A stretch of DNA of 64,000 nt from Devosia subaequoris (lineage in GTDB: Bacteria; Pseudomonadota; Alphaproteobacteria; Rhizobiales; Devosiaceae). The stretch lies in contig NZ_JACIEW010000007.1 in assembly GCF_014197055.1 (NCBI RefSeq), forward strand, positions 166,034 through 230,033, given 5' to 3'. The notes below the pieces were generated by a model that saw only the letters and a program-made list of their open reading frames with translations, did no database searches and was not told the origin of the DNA. Shown one piece after another: positions 36,677 to 45,924 of this stretch (position 1 is the first letter of the stretch; each line of letters starts with the position of its first letter). The position numbers were made by a program, and so were the translations under genes.

Positions 36677-38392
36677 TCAGACGAGCAACTTCAGACGCTG
36701 GAGGTCCCAGTCGAGTGGTAGTGGCCGCGCTGCTTTCAAGCGTTCTGGTGTGAGCGTTATGGGCTGCGTTCCTGCCAGGATCATATCGGCGATATCTGGA
36801 GCAAGGAACGCAAGCGATAGAGTACGGCTAACGTGAGAGACTTGTTGGTTGTCGCGCTTTGCAATAGCCGCAATTGTTTTCGCCCCCCCTTGAGAAAGTT
36901 CCGCGAACCAACGATGGCCGTCGCATATGAGTTGGATGAGCTGTGCATCCGGCGATCTTGTCTTGCTCGTGGCTTCACCGACAATTAGCCGCACCTGCTT
37001 GCCGCACCGAAGCGCCTTGGCAGGGACAGTGATGCAGATCATCTGACTATCAGGCAGGGAAATGTCATCACACACAGGGACGCCAAGTGCCGCTACAAGC
37101 GCCGCCCGATCGAGTGAGATGACTATTGTATCCGTTCGAACGTCGACACGTCGAAGGAATGGCGGCATGTCCAGGGATGGGCAGTCGCCATCTGGGCATC
37201 GCACTGATTTTGCAAGCTGATCAGCCGCAGTGATGATCCTAGGGAAGTTGGTGATCTCGATTTCACCGATCAACGCCGCCAACCATTGCTGGTCGATGAG
37301 GCGATTGGCAATGCTCCCATTGATCAGTTGCTCCAAGTCGGGTGCTGGCAGGCGGACACCCTTGCCGCCGGAGCTACCGCGAACAAGGGGTGCAGAGGTA
37401 TAGTACCGATAGTGTCGCCCGGCCTTCTTTGAGTAGGTGGGTGTCATGCGTTTGCCGTCGGCGTCGTAGATCATCCCGGCCAAAGGTGCCGATGTTGCTC
37501 TGGAGCTTGATCCACGAGGCCGCTGGCTTTGTTCTTCCAGACGCCTTTGAACCTCGTTCCAGAGGTGTTCCGGTACAATCGCCTGGTGCTCGCCCTGATA
37601 GATGGCGCCTCGGTGCTCGATCTGGCCCAGGTATATGCGGTTGCGTAGAATTTGATAGAGCGCACCGCGGCTCAGACTGGCGCCGCCCATGACCTTGCCA
37701 GTCTGGAAGCGACGATGCTTAGACACTATGCCATCGGCATCGAGGGAGTGTTTCAATTGCGCGATTGAGCCAACCTTGCAGTAGCGCCGAAAGATGAGTC
37801 TCACGGTGTCGGCTTCCACGCTGTTGATGATGAGCTTGCCCTCCACCCCATCGTAACCCAGCGGTGGCAGGCCGCCCATCCACATGCCCCGCCGTTTCGA
37901 CAGTGCAATCTTGTCGCGGATCCGCTCTCCCGCGACCTCGCGCTCAAACTGCGCAAAGGACAGTAGAACATTGAGCGTCAGCCGCCCCATGGAGGTCGAT
38001 GTGTTGAAGGCCTGGGTCACGGAGACGAACGACGCGCCGTGTGCATCAAACAGTTCGGTGAGTTTGGCAAAATCGGCGAGTGACCTGGTCAGGCGGTCAA
38101 CTTTATAGACCACGACAATGTCGACGAGGCCATCACGGACATCTTGGAGGAGCCGTTGGAGAGCAGGGCGCTCCATCGATCCACCAGACAGCCCACCATC
38201 ATCGTAGGCCTCCGGGATGAGTCTCCACCCCTCGTGCACCTGGCTGGCGATGAATGCCTCGCATGCGTCCCGCTGGGCGTGAAGCGAGTTGAAACTCTGT
38301 TCCAAACCTTCTTCACTCGACTTTCGCGTATAGACGGCACACCGCAATTTTGGCCGTGGCACAGCAGATGGGGGCGATCTATCGTGTGCCAC
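36677..38392 (-). CDS. Large serine recombinase
   Basis: A 571-residue site-specific DNA recombinase. The N-terminal resolvase domain (residues 16-170) has the nucleophile motif AVYTRKSSEEGLEQSFNS (Ser25), DDGGLSGGSMERPALQRLL, YKVDRLTRSLADF and FEREVAGERIRDKI. The Recombinase domain follows (GGLPPLGYDG...LYQILRNRIYLGQIEHRG, about 175-280). A zinc-ribbon-like segment then appears cysteine-poor, and a long C-terminal part includes paired CPDGDCP. It starts at GTG 38392 with GGAGGAGA before it, overlapping the DUF2924 gene by 14 bp. It is intact and likely mobilises or inverts DNA; its att sites are not identified. Confidence 0.92.
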   Translation of the reverse strand: MAHDRSPPSAVPRPKLRCAVYTRKSSEEGLEQSFNSLHAQRDACEAFIASQVHEGWRLIPEAYDDGGLSGGSMERPALQRLLQDVRDGLVDIVVVYKVDRLTRSLADFAKLTELFDAHGASFVSVTQAFNTSTSMGRLTLNVLLSFAQFEREVAGERIRDKIALSKRRGMWMGGLPPLGYDGVEGKLIINSVEADTVRLIFRRYCKVGSIAQLKHSLDADGIVSKHRRFQTGKVMGGASLSRGALYQILRNRIYLGQIEHRGAIYQGEHQAIVPEHLWNEVQRRLEEQSQRPRGSSSRATSAPLAGMIYDADGKRMTPTYSKKAGRHYRYYTSAPLVRGSSGGKGVRLPAPDLEQLINGSIANRLIDQQWLAALIGEIEITNFPRIITAADQLAKSVRCPDGDCPSLDMPPFLRRVDVRTDTIVISLDRAALVAALGVPVCDDISLPDSQMICITVPAKALRCGKQVRLIVGEATSKTRSPDAQLIQLICDGHRWFAELSQGGAKTIAAIAKRDNQQVSHVSRTLSLAFLAPDIADMILAGTQPITLTPERLKAARPLPLDWDLQRLKLLV

Positions 38393-38825
38393 GTGGCTTC
38401 TCCTCCTTTAGACCAAAGAAGGCGGGGCCTGACCATCGTGTGCCGGTGACTGCCCTGGCGATAGCGCTAAGGGATTTGTATGTCGAACCGCGATAAAGGT
38501 ATCCGCCTTTCTCATTGGCAATCACCTCTATGGTTCTGCCTTGCCATTCCCGAATGAAGAGCGTGCCAGACTTAATGGTACGATCGACCCGAGCTGGCGC
38601 GTCTCGCAGCGGCGTATCGCTTCGGCGAAGCTTGGTGCGGCTGAGGTCAGAAAGTGCTCCCAGCGCCTCCTCCTGGATGCGGTATGCAATTGCCTGAACC
38701 ATCAGCTCCCGGCTCATATGCTTTGGTGCCATAGTGCCGTAGTACCGGAGCCAATAGTTTCGCAGGGTAGCAATCTCAAGATCGGCGAGAGCACCGATCT
38801 CCAGCTGCACACGAGTGTTTGACAC
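38379..38825 (-). CDS. DUF2924 protein
   Basis: A 148-residue basic protein. ADLEIATLRNYWLRYYGTMAPKHMSRELM and RIQEEALGALSDLSR, then a C-terminal GTLFIREWQGRTIEVIANEKGGY-type beta segment with YRGSTYKSLSAIARAVTGTRWSG, match the DUF2924 family. That family recurs next to serine recombinases in alphaproteobacteria. Its function is unknown; DNA binding as a recombination accessory factor is plausible from charge and context. The start is GTG 38825. It sits between the DUF3489 gene (9 bp) and the recombinase (overlapping by 14 bp). Confidence 0.88.
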   Translation of the reverse strand: MSNTRVQLEIGALADLEIATLRNYWLRYYGTMAPKHMSRELMVQAIAYRIQEEALGALSDLSRTKLRRSDTPLRDAPARVDRTIKSGTLFIREWQGRTIEVIANEKGGYLYRGSTYKSLSAIARAVTGTRWSGPAFFGLKEEKPRGTR

Positions 38826-38834
38826 GGCCCGGCC

Positions 38835-39404
38835 CTACGCAACGATCCTGTAGCGTCGTATCCCTTCAATGGTCTCGCTTGTAACGGTAAGGCGGCATCT
38901 CTTCCGCACTGTTCCGGATAGGAATCCGCGAACTGAATGGACTTGCCAGCCGCTCGCCGCCATCATGTCTGAAACCGAAGCGCCCTCTTTCCTTCGCAAA
39001 AGCTCAACCAGAGCGGCCCCTTTCGTCCCAGGCTGGAGCTCAGAGCCAGCCGCTGTTCTTGCCTTGGTTGTTGCAATATTCTCGGCCGTCAGGTCAGGGG
39101 TGTCCCCTTTCTTGCCTCGTCCCTGTGCAGAGGGGAGACCGGGCAGGCCAAGTATCTGTAATGCGGCCTTCGCAATCACCAGCGTTACGCGGTCCCCAGT
39201 AACATTCCGTGACCACTCCTGGTCGTCGTCGGCTGCCAATTTTTCTTGGACAAGCTTGCGGTGAACCATTGCTCTAAGCGCTCTGGTCGCCCCTCCGCCT
39301 TTGTTGGACACTTTTGGAGGAAGAGGAAAAACAAGGCCGCCTGGGCGAGCGGCGGCATTGATCAGGATGCATGTCTGAGTATTGGAGAGAGGCTGGGTAT
39401 TCAT
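38835..39404 (-). CDS. DUF3489 protein
   Basis: A 189-residue protein with two helical domains. The N-terminal part LSNTQTCILINAAARPGG and the C-terminal LQPGTKGAALVELLRRKEGASVSDMMAASGWQVHSVRGFLSG are the DUF3489 signature; the latter reads like a winged helix-turn-helix. A Lys/Gly-rich linker joins them. The family travels with DUF2924 and a serine recombinase, and the role is unknown. ATG 39404 with GGAG is chosen; it is the first gene of the three-gene minus-strand cassette. Confidence 0.88.
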   Translation of the reverse strand: MNTQPLSNTQTCILINAAARPGGLVFPLPPKVSNKGGGATRALRAMVHRKLVQEKLAADDDQEWSRNVTGDRVTLVIAKAALQILGLPGLPSAQGRGKKGDTPDLTAENIATTKARTAAGSELQPGTKGAALVELLRRKEGASVSDMMAASGWQVHSVRGFLSGTVRKRCRLTVTSETIEGIRRYRIVA

Positions 39405-39788
39405 GGTAGCTCCATCTGTGGGCGTCCGCTTCATGCTGACGCTGCTACCAATCTGGGCCCGGGGTCTCCGGGCTTATTGGACACCAATGCTCGCTTTGGC
39501 GACGAAGTCCAGTCGAACCAGTGAGTGGGCCCTATCGCTACTCGGTGAGAGCTCCGCCCGAGCGCTGGTAGCTGCCCTTCAACAACGCGCCCCAATGCGG
39601 GTCGTTTAGCCCCTTCGGATCAGCGCGCATAGCTGACGTAGCCGCAAGGACTGCGAACGCAACCAATCGTAATCTGACGGTCAGTGCGGCGCCTAGGGCG
39701 GGCCACAGGATACAGGCAAGCCGTATCGACCAGAGGAACTCTCCATGGGCCTAATCGTTGGTTGACTAACAATCATAAGGAGACCGGC
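39405..39788. other. Spacer upstream of DUF3489 and DUF892 copy 2
   Basis: A 384-bp divergent spacer. It contains the ribosome-binding site of the DUF3489 gene (GGAG near 39410) and AAGGAGA before the DUF892 gene. A 75-codon open frame at 39382-39609 overlaps it but shows no domain and no good start. It should carry both promoters and possibly the second attachment half-site of the recombinase cassette; nothing else could be identified. Confidence 0.5.
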
Positions 39789-40289
39789 ATGGCGATAAAC
39801 TCGCTCAAAGACATTTACCTCGAGCAGCTGCAGGACATCTGGAGCGCCAACACCCAGTCCCTGCCAGTCGTGACCGAACTCGGCCGCGCCGCCCAAGACG
39901 AGGAATTGTCCGAGGCGCTGATCGATGGCGGCAACGGTATTGCCGGTGGCATCGCCGAAATAGAAAAGCTGTGCAACGACCACGGCATCAAGCCGAACGC
40001 GGAGCATTGCAAGGGTATGGAAGGCCTCGTGAAGGAAGCGCGCGCGCATGGCTTGTCCGACGAAATCACGGACGCTGACGTGCGCGATGCAGCCATCATC
40101 CCGCAGTATCAGCGCATGGTACATTACGCACTCGCAGGTTACGGGACCCCAGCCGCCTTTGCCAACCGCCTCGGTTTGGATGGTGACGCGGCGGTGTTGA
40201 AAAAATGCCTCGATCAGACTTATGACGGTGACCGCCGCATGACAGCGATCGCCATGAAGGGCGGGGTCAACAAGGACGCCGCCTCCTGA
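39789..40289 (+). CDS. DUF892 ferritin-like protein (YciE/YciF family), copy 2
   Basis: A 166-residue helical protein starting MAINSLKDIYLEQLQDIWSA, the classic DUF892 N-terminus. Helices contain ELGRAAQDEELSEAL, KLCNDHGIKPNAEHCKGMEGL and RMVHYALAGYGTPAAFA, giving a ferritin-like carboxylate/His pattern. It shares fold but little sequence with the copy at 27030, so it is not a recent duplicate. AAGGAGACC precedes ATG 39789. It lies at the edge of the accessory region. Confidence 0.88.
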   Translation: MAINSLKDIYLEQLQDIWSANTQSLPVVTELGRAAQDEELSEALIDGGNGIAGGIAEIEKLCNDHGIKPNAEHCKGMEGLVKEARAHGLSDEITDADVRDAAIIPQYQRMVHYALAGYGTPAAFANRLGLDGDAAVLKKCLDQTYDGDRRMTAIAMKGGVNKDAAS

Positions 40290-40826
40290 ATTCTGTCCGC
40301 AATGAGCGAACTGGGCTGCACGAAAACTCGTACGGCCCCTTTCATGGCGTCGACATTCGTAGGGTGGGACTTCTGTGCGGTTGCTCCGAGGTCTCGATTA
40401 GCCTGCCAGCCGAGTGTTTTGTCCGTTTTACTGTTGGTTATTCGGAAACCTGCCTGTCAGCCTCCGCCACCTCCTAAGGCACTGGCGCGAAGGATTGTAG
40501 GCAAGGGGCTTCTATGACCCGCCGGGCAGGTACGCGCCCCATTTCGGACATCTGGCGTAGAGTGTCGGGCTCCCAGTAACTGCCGTTCCTCGCTGGCAGA
40601 CTCTTTAGTTGGCCGAGCAGTCTTTTGACGTGGATTGTCCCAAGCGCGGCCTGCTGGGCAGGCCAAATCACCGCTCTTATGCCGTCCAGCGTGGTGCAAA
40701 ACCGACAAGGAGGTGTTCGCCTACGGCCAATCCAGCATCTCTTCGAAGCCGATCGACGACGTCTCTCGCTTGGAAGCCGGTCTCGGAGTGCTGCCCAGCG
40801 GCATTTTGCTGGTGCTTATCTTCTTC
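40290..40826. other. 537 bp without a recognisable gene
   Basis: Several overlapping short open frames in all directions show no domain, no consistent ribosome-binding site and no extended codon bias. One minus-strand frame (about 40474-40671; PAQQAALGTIHVKRLLGQL) might be a remnant, but I cannot name a family. The stretch follows the DUF892 gene and the 3' end of the amidohydrolase operon; no terminator hairpin is evident. Confidence 0.5.
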
Positions 40827-42062
40827 TTAAAACAGACAGTTCTTCGCGACGCGACCATTATTCATAATAATGGACATATGCGCGCCATCGTCTTGCAACA
40901 GGCCGATATCGCCAAGCGGGTCGCCGTCGACCACCAGCAGATCGGCGAATGCACCTTGCGCAATAACCCCAACCTGGCCTTCCAGACGACACAGTCGCGC
41001 ACCGATCGTTGTGGCCGAACGAATGATGTCGGCTGGTGTAAGCACCTTGGCGAGAATCTCGAATTCCATGCAATGATACTTGCGCAGTTCGCCCAGCAGA
41101 TCTGACCCGAACGCCATGGGCAGACCGGCATCGCGCATGATCTCAAGCGAGCGAAGCCCGCCGCCGCGGACCGTCTCGATCTTGGCAAATTCAGCCGCGC
41201 CCAGACCCAGCGTTTCGCCTTCAAGGGCCAGGGCGTCGTAGGCCACCAGGGTGGGCACGGCTATGCAGCCGTTCTGCGCTGCCAGCCGTGCGGTTTCCGG
41301 TTCGATTAGATTGCAGTGCTCGAGCGAATGCACACCAAGCTCGACGCAGCGACGGATGGACTTGTCGGTATAGACATGGGCAGCCACATACAGTCCTGCA
41401 TTGTCGGCTTCCTCGACCATGGCCGCGATTTCATCGCGGGAATATTGGATGGAGTGGATCGGATCATTGGGTGACGATACTCCGCCATTGGCCATGACCT
41501 TGATAAAGGTGGCCCCTTCCTTGACCATGGTGCGGCAGGCGGCGCGGACGTTGTCCACACCATCAACGATCAGGCCCATCGAACCCAGGCGATCTGAGAA
41601 CAGGCCGGGACGGTCATCGGTGCGGGTGCGTAAATCGGCATGGCCACCCGTCGTCGTCAGTCCCTTGCCGCAGATCACCAGGCGCGGACCGGAAATGACA
41701 CCCTCTGCCACCGCGCGGACCATTCCGTAGTCGGCGCCACCGAGATCGCGCAGGGTGGTGAAGCCGCGCAGTAGCGCCGCGTTCATCACCCGTGCCGAGC
41801 GCAGGGCCGACAGCGATGCGGGCGCGGTCATGTTGGCCCACAGATCGAGCGTTTCAGCCACCACATGGACGTGGCAATCGATCAGACCAGGCATGATGGT
41901 GCGGCCGGCCAACGCCATCTCGGTCGTCCCGGGTGGCACCGACAGCCCCGTTCCGACAGCGGCAATAGTGTCACCACTCACCAGAACATCAAGACCATCG
42001 CGCAGCAGACCCGCTTCGGCATCCAGCACGCGGCCGCCAGTGAAAAGATAGTTCGCAGTCAT
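40827..42062 (-). CDS. Metal-dependent amidohydrolase (imidazolonepropionase-like)
   Basis: A 411-residue amidohydrolase-superfamily TIM-barrel enzyme. The N-terminal beta-sandwich is followed by GRTIMPGLIDCHVHVVAE (HxH metal ligands), FIKVMANGGVSSPNDPIHS with the presumed lysine ligand, YVAAHVYTDKSIRRC and SLEHCNLI for the later histidines, and GSDLLGELRKY with the catalytic Asp. The group includes Xaa-Pro- and Xaa-Arg-dipeptidases and other amide hydrolases, fitting the peptide-type transporter. It is the last gene of the minus-strand operon, 15 bp after the second ABC ATPase. Confidence 0.87.
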   Translation of the reverse strand: MTANYLFTGGRVLDAEAGLLRDGLDVLVSGDTIAAVGTGLSVPPGTTEMALAGRTIMPGLIDCHVHVVAETLDLWANMTAPASLSALRSARVMNAALLRGFTTLRDLGGADYGMVRAVAEGVISGPRLVICGKGLTTTGGHADLRTRTDDRPGLFSDRLGSMGLIVDGVDNVRAACRTMVKEGATFIKVMANGGVSSPNDPIHSIQYSRDEIAAMVEEADNAGLYVAAHVYTDKSIRRCVELGVHSLEHCNLIEPETARLAAQNGCIAVPTLVAYDALALEGETLGLGAAEFAKIETVRGGGLRSLEIMRDAGLPMAFGSDLLGELRKYHCMEFEILAKVLTPADIIRSATTIGARLCRLEGQVGVIAQGAFADLLVVDGDPLGDIGLLQDDGAHMSIIMNNGRVAKNCLF

Positions 42063-42077
42063 GATGTCCCTGTCGGC

Positions 42078-43041
<964 letters not shown>

Positions 43042-43052
<11 letters not shown>

Positions 43053-44046
43053 CGTCGTGCTCCCAGCAAGCGGCCCAGTGACCGGGGCGTTTTTCTTCAA
43101 AGGGCGGCCGCTCTTCAAGGCAGCGCGGCGCCGCATTGGGGCACCGCGGCGCAAAGGCACACCCCTTGGGCAGGTTCCACAGCGCCGGCACGGTGCCGGC
43201 GATATCGGCGAGACGATCCCCGGCCTGAGCGGAGGCGCCGCCCCGCGGCACCGCCCCCATCAGCCCGATCGTGTAGGGATGGAGCGGATGGTCGAACAAC
43301 TCGTAAATGCTGGCTTCCTCAACCTTGCGGCCCGCATACATGACAATGACCCGGTCGGCGACTTCGGACACCACGCCCAGATCATGGGTGATCAGGATCT
43401 GCGCTGTTCCAAGGCGCTTTTGCAGGTCCGAGATGAGCCCCAGGATCTGCGCCTGAATGGTCACATCGAGCGCCGTCGTCGGTTCATCGGCAATGATGAT
43501 CTTGGGATCACACGCCAGCGCCAGCGCAATCATGGCGCGCTGGCGCATGCCGCCCGACAGCTCGTGCGGGTACTGGACGGCGCGACGATCGGGATCGGGC
43601 ATCTGCACCAGTTGCAGGGCCTCGATGGCGCGGGCCCGGGCCTGCTGGCGCGAGCAGCTACGGTGCTGACGCACCGCTTCGGCAATCTGCTCGCCAATGG
43701 TGAGCACCGGGTTGAGCGCGGTCAGCGGCTCCTGGAAGATCATGGCGATCTGCTCGCCGCGAAAATCCTCGACCTGCCGCTGGTCCATATCGAGGAACTC
43801 TGCGCCATCGATCCTGATCGACCCCGAGCCGACCCGCACCCCTTCGGGTAGCAGGCGCAGCAGTGACAGGGCCGTCATGGATTTGCCGCAGCCCGATTCA
43901 CCCACAATGCACAGCGTCTCACCGGCATCGACGGTGAAGCTCATATCGGAGACGACCGCGAACGGACCGGTGCCGCTGTCGATCTCGATATTGAGATCGG
44001 ACACCTGGAACACGGGCACATGCGCAGCACTGGTTGAAGCAGTCAT
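43042..44046 (-). CDS. Peptide-type ABC transporter ATPase (DppD/OppD-like)
   Basis: A 334-residue ATPase partner. Walker A is [12 protein letters not shown], the signature [15 protein letters not shown], Walker [14 protein letters not shown], and the H-loop [10 protein letters not shown]. The C-terminal region has [15 protein letters not shown], the OppD/DppD-type cysteine cluster. ATG 44046 (MTASTSAAH) is used; an ATG-side extension to 44070 would cover an intercistronic hairpin. It is coupled to the DppF-like gene by an 11-bp overlap. Confidence 0.9.
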
Positions 44047-44067
44047 TATGGGTGATCCTTGCAGGGA

Positions 44068-44089
44068 CATCGCCGCGAAAGCGGCGATG
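44068..44089 (-). other. Intercistronic hairpin between M14-type hydrolase and DppD-like ATPase
   Basis: A perfect 9-bp stem CATCGCCGC / GCGGCGATG encloses a four-base loop (GAAA on the plus strand, TTTC in the transcript), in the 54-bp gap before the ATPase genes. No T-run follows, so it is more likely an mRNA processing or stability element than a terminator. Confidence 0.6.
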
Positions 44090-44100
44090 CCGGATTCGAG

Positions 44101-45045
44101 CTAGTCGGTAGCACCGTCGAGATTGCCGACCATGAAGCCGTAATCGCCGCTCTGGACCAGATTGCGGGTCAAATGCTGCATGATCATTACGCCGTTCTCA
44201 AAGGGCGTTGCGATCTCTTCGAGCACGTCGAAATTGTATGGGCTCACCACGCGACCCAGCAGCTGCCCACCCTTGATGACCTCGCCATTGGCCGGGCAAA
44301 GCGGTTCAAGCCAGCCGCCCTGGCTGGGCCGGATGCCAGCCAGTTCATTGACCACGATCTGTTTGGGCTGAGGCGCCATGTCGCCGGGGATGGCGCCCTT
44401 GAAGCGCAGCATGTTGAGCACGCCGTCGACCGTGCGGCGGATATAGGGGGTCTGGTCGAGAATGCCGCCGCCCAGTTCGATCACGGATACGGGAATATTA
44501 CGCTTGTCGAGCGTGACCGACTTGGTGGTGCCGCCAAACACGGTGCCCTGCTTGTTTTCAACCGGGCGATAGAGCAGCTTGGAGCCAAAGGCACGCGACA
44601 GGCCTTCATCATTCCAGATATAGACATAATCCACTGTCGGCCGGTCGGTGCCGCTATGCAGATCGATATGCACGTCGATGACGTTGAAGAACTCTTGCGT
44701 CAGCGCATGCGCCAGCTGCTGGCTATAGGTCCCCCTGGGATTGCCCGGGAACTGGCGGTTGAGGTCGACCTTGTCGATGGTGGCGTAGCGCTCATTGACC
44801 GCGAAGGCTGAAGGATTGGCCACCGGCAGCAGCAGGATACGACCCTTGATCGGCATATCCTTGAGCAGGTTGAACAGCTCGAGAATGGCCTGCGAGCCGG
44901 TATTCTCATTGCCGTGGATCGCGGCCGAAATGCCGATGGTGGGGCCATCCTCTTCGCCCACCAGCTCGTGCATGAACAGCACGGCATCGCTGCCATCGGC
45001 ATTGGTGGTGAATTTGGGCCGCAGCTGGTTGATGGACTTTACCAT
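44101..45045 (-). CDS. AstE/AspA-type zinc deacylase (M14-like)
   Basis: A 314-residue zinc carboxypeptidase-fold enzyme of the succinylglutamate desuccinylase/aspartoacylase group. The metal site is GISAAIHGNENTG (His and Glu), the substrate-side motif is KVDLNRQFPG, and the third ligand is in DVHIDLHSGT; the catalytic Glu is probably in VSVIELGGG. The C-terminal beta domain (LCPANGEVIKGGQLLG) is usual. Such enzymes remove acyl groups from N-acyl amino acids. It is inserted between the permease genes and the ATPase genes, 12 bp after the DppC stop. Confidence 0.88.
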   Translation of the reverse strand: MVKSINQLRPKFTTNADGSDAVLFMHELVGEEDGPTIGISAAIHGNENTGSQAILELFNLLKDMPIKGRILLLPVANPSAFAVNERYATIDKVDLNRQFPGNPRGTYSQQLAHALTQEFFNVIDVHIDLHSGTDRPTVDYVYIWNDEGLSRAFGSKLLYRPVENKQGTVFGGTTKSVTLDKRNIPVSVIELGGGILDQTPYIRRTVDGVLNMLRFKGAIPGDMAPQPKQIVVNELAGIRPSQGGWLEPLCPANGEVIKGGQLLGRVVSPYNFDVLEEIATPFENGVMIMQHLTRNLVQSGDYGFMVGNLDGATD

Positions 45046-45057
45046 TCGAATTTTCCT

Positions 45058-45924
45058 CTAGTTGTTGGCCTTGCCGGCCTTGGATCCGCTGCGTGAGAGC
45101 TGGCGTGGATCGAGAACGTCCCTGAGCCCGTCGCCCAGAAGGTTGAAGCCGAGCACGGTGACCATGATGGTGGCGCCCGAAACGATGGACAGCCATGGCG
45201 CATCGCGCATGAACTTGGTGCCGTAGGCCAGCGTCCAGCCCCAGGTCGGGGTTGGCGGTGGCAGGCCAAAGCCCAGGAAGCTCAGGGCGGATTCCGAGAT
45301 GATCGCGGTGCCCAGACCCAGCGAGGAGAGCACGATGATCGGCCCCAGCGCATTGGGCAGGATTTCCCTGAAGATGATCCGGGCCGGACTGGCGCCCAGG
45401 GCACGGGCCGCCTGCACATAGTTCTGTTCACGCAGCATCAGCGTGGTGGCGCGCACCACCCGGGCATATTCAGTCCAGGCAATGATGATGATGGCGAAGG
45501 ACACGTTGAGAATACCAGGGCCAAGCACGGCCACAATGGCCAGCGCCAGAACGATGGCGGGGAAACCGAGAAAGATATCGGTGACCCGCATCAGCAACTG
45601 ATCGACCCAGCCGCCGAAATAGCCGGCCACCACGCCGACCACGGTGCCGATGATGGCCGCGCAGGTGACAGAAATAATGGCAATGGTGAGCGATACGCGC
45701 GCTCCGAAGACCATCCGGGACCAGAGATCGCGGCCGAAATTATCGGTGCCCAGAATGTGCTCGGGCGTGGGCAGTGCGAAGCGGTTGCGCATATCCATCT
45801 GCTCGACGCCATGGGTTGCCACGTAGGGGGCGAAGATCGCGCATAGGATGATGGCCAGGGTGATAGCGGCACCGACCACCAGCGAGGTATTTTTGAGGGC
45901 TTTTGGCAATTGCATGGCGCTCAC
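45058..45924 (-). CDS. Peptide-type ABC transporter permease (DppC/OppC-like)
   Basis: A 288-residue inner-membrane permease with an N-terminal helix (LVVGAAITLAIILCAIFAPYV) typical of DppC, then the GTDNFGRDLWSRMVFGARVSL motif. The remaining helices and the coupling loop ARALGASPARIIFREILPN (EAA loop) contact the ATPases. Start ATG 45924 overlaps the DppB stop by 4 bp. Confidence 0.93.
   Translation of the reverse strand: MSAMQLPKALKNTSLVVGAAITLAIILCAIFAPYVATHGVEQMDMRNRFALPTPEHILGTDNFGRDLWSRMVFGARVSLTIAIISVTCAAIIGTVVGVVAGYFGGWVDQLLMRVTDIFLGFPAIVLALAIVAVLGPGILNVSFAIIIIAWTEYARVVRATTLMLREQNYVQAARALGASPARIIFREILPNALGPIIVLSSLGLGTAIISESALSFLGFGLPPPTPTWGWTLAYGTKFMRDAPWLSIVSGATIMVTVLGFNLLGDGLRDVLDPRQLSRSGSKAGKANN

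Noticed and set aside
36562..36753. 63-codon open frame downstream of tRNA-Gln
   Set aside because: No domain or convincing ribosome-binding site was found, and the frame runs antisense into the recombinase 3' end.
36430..39740. CCAGAGGAA shared near 36433 and 39729 as attachment sites of the recombinase cassette
   Set aside because: A 9-base match between two stretches of a few hundred bases is expected by chance nearly half the time, and the surrounding bases do not match.
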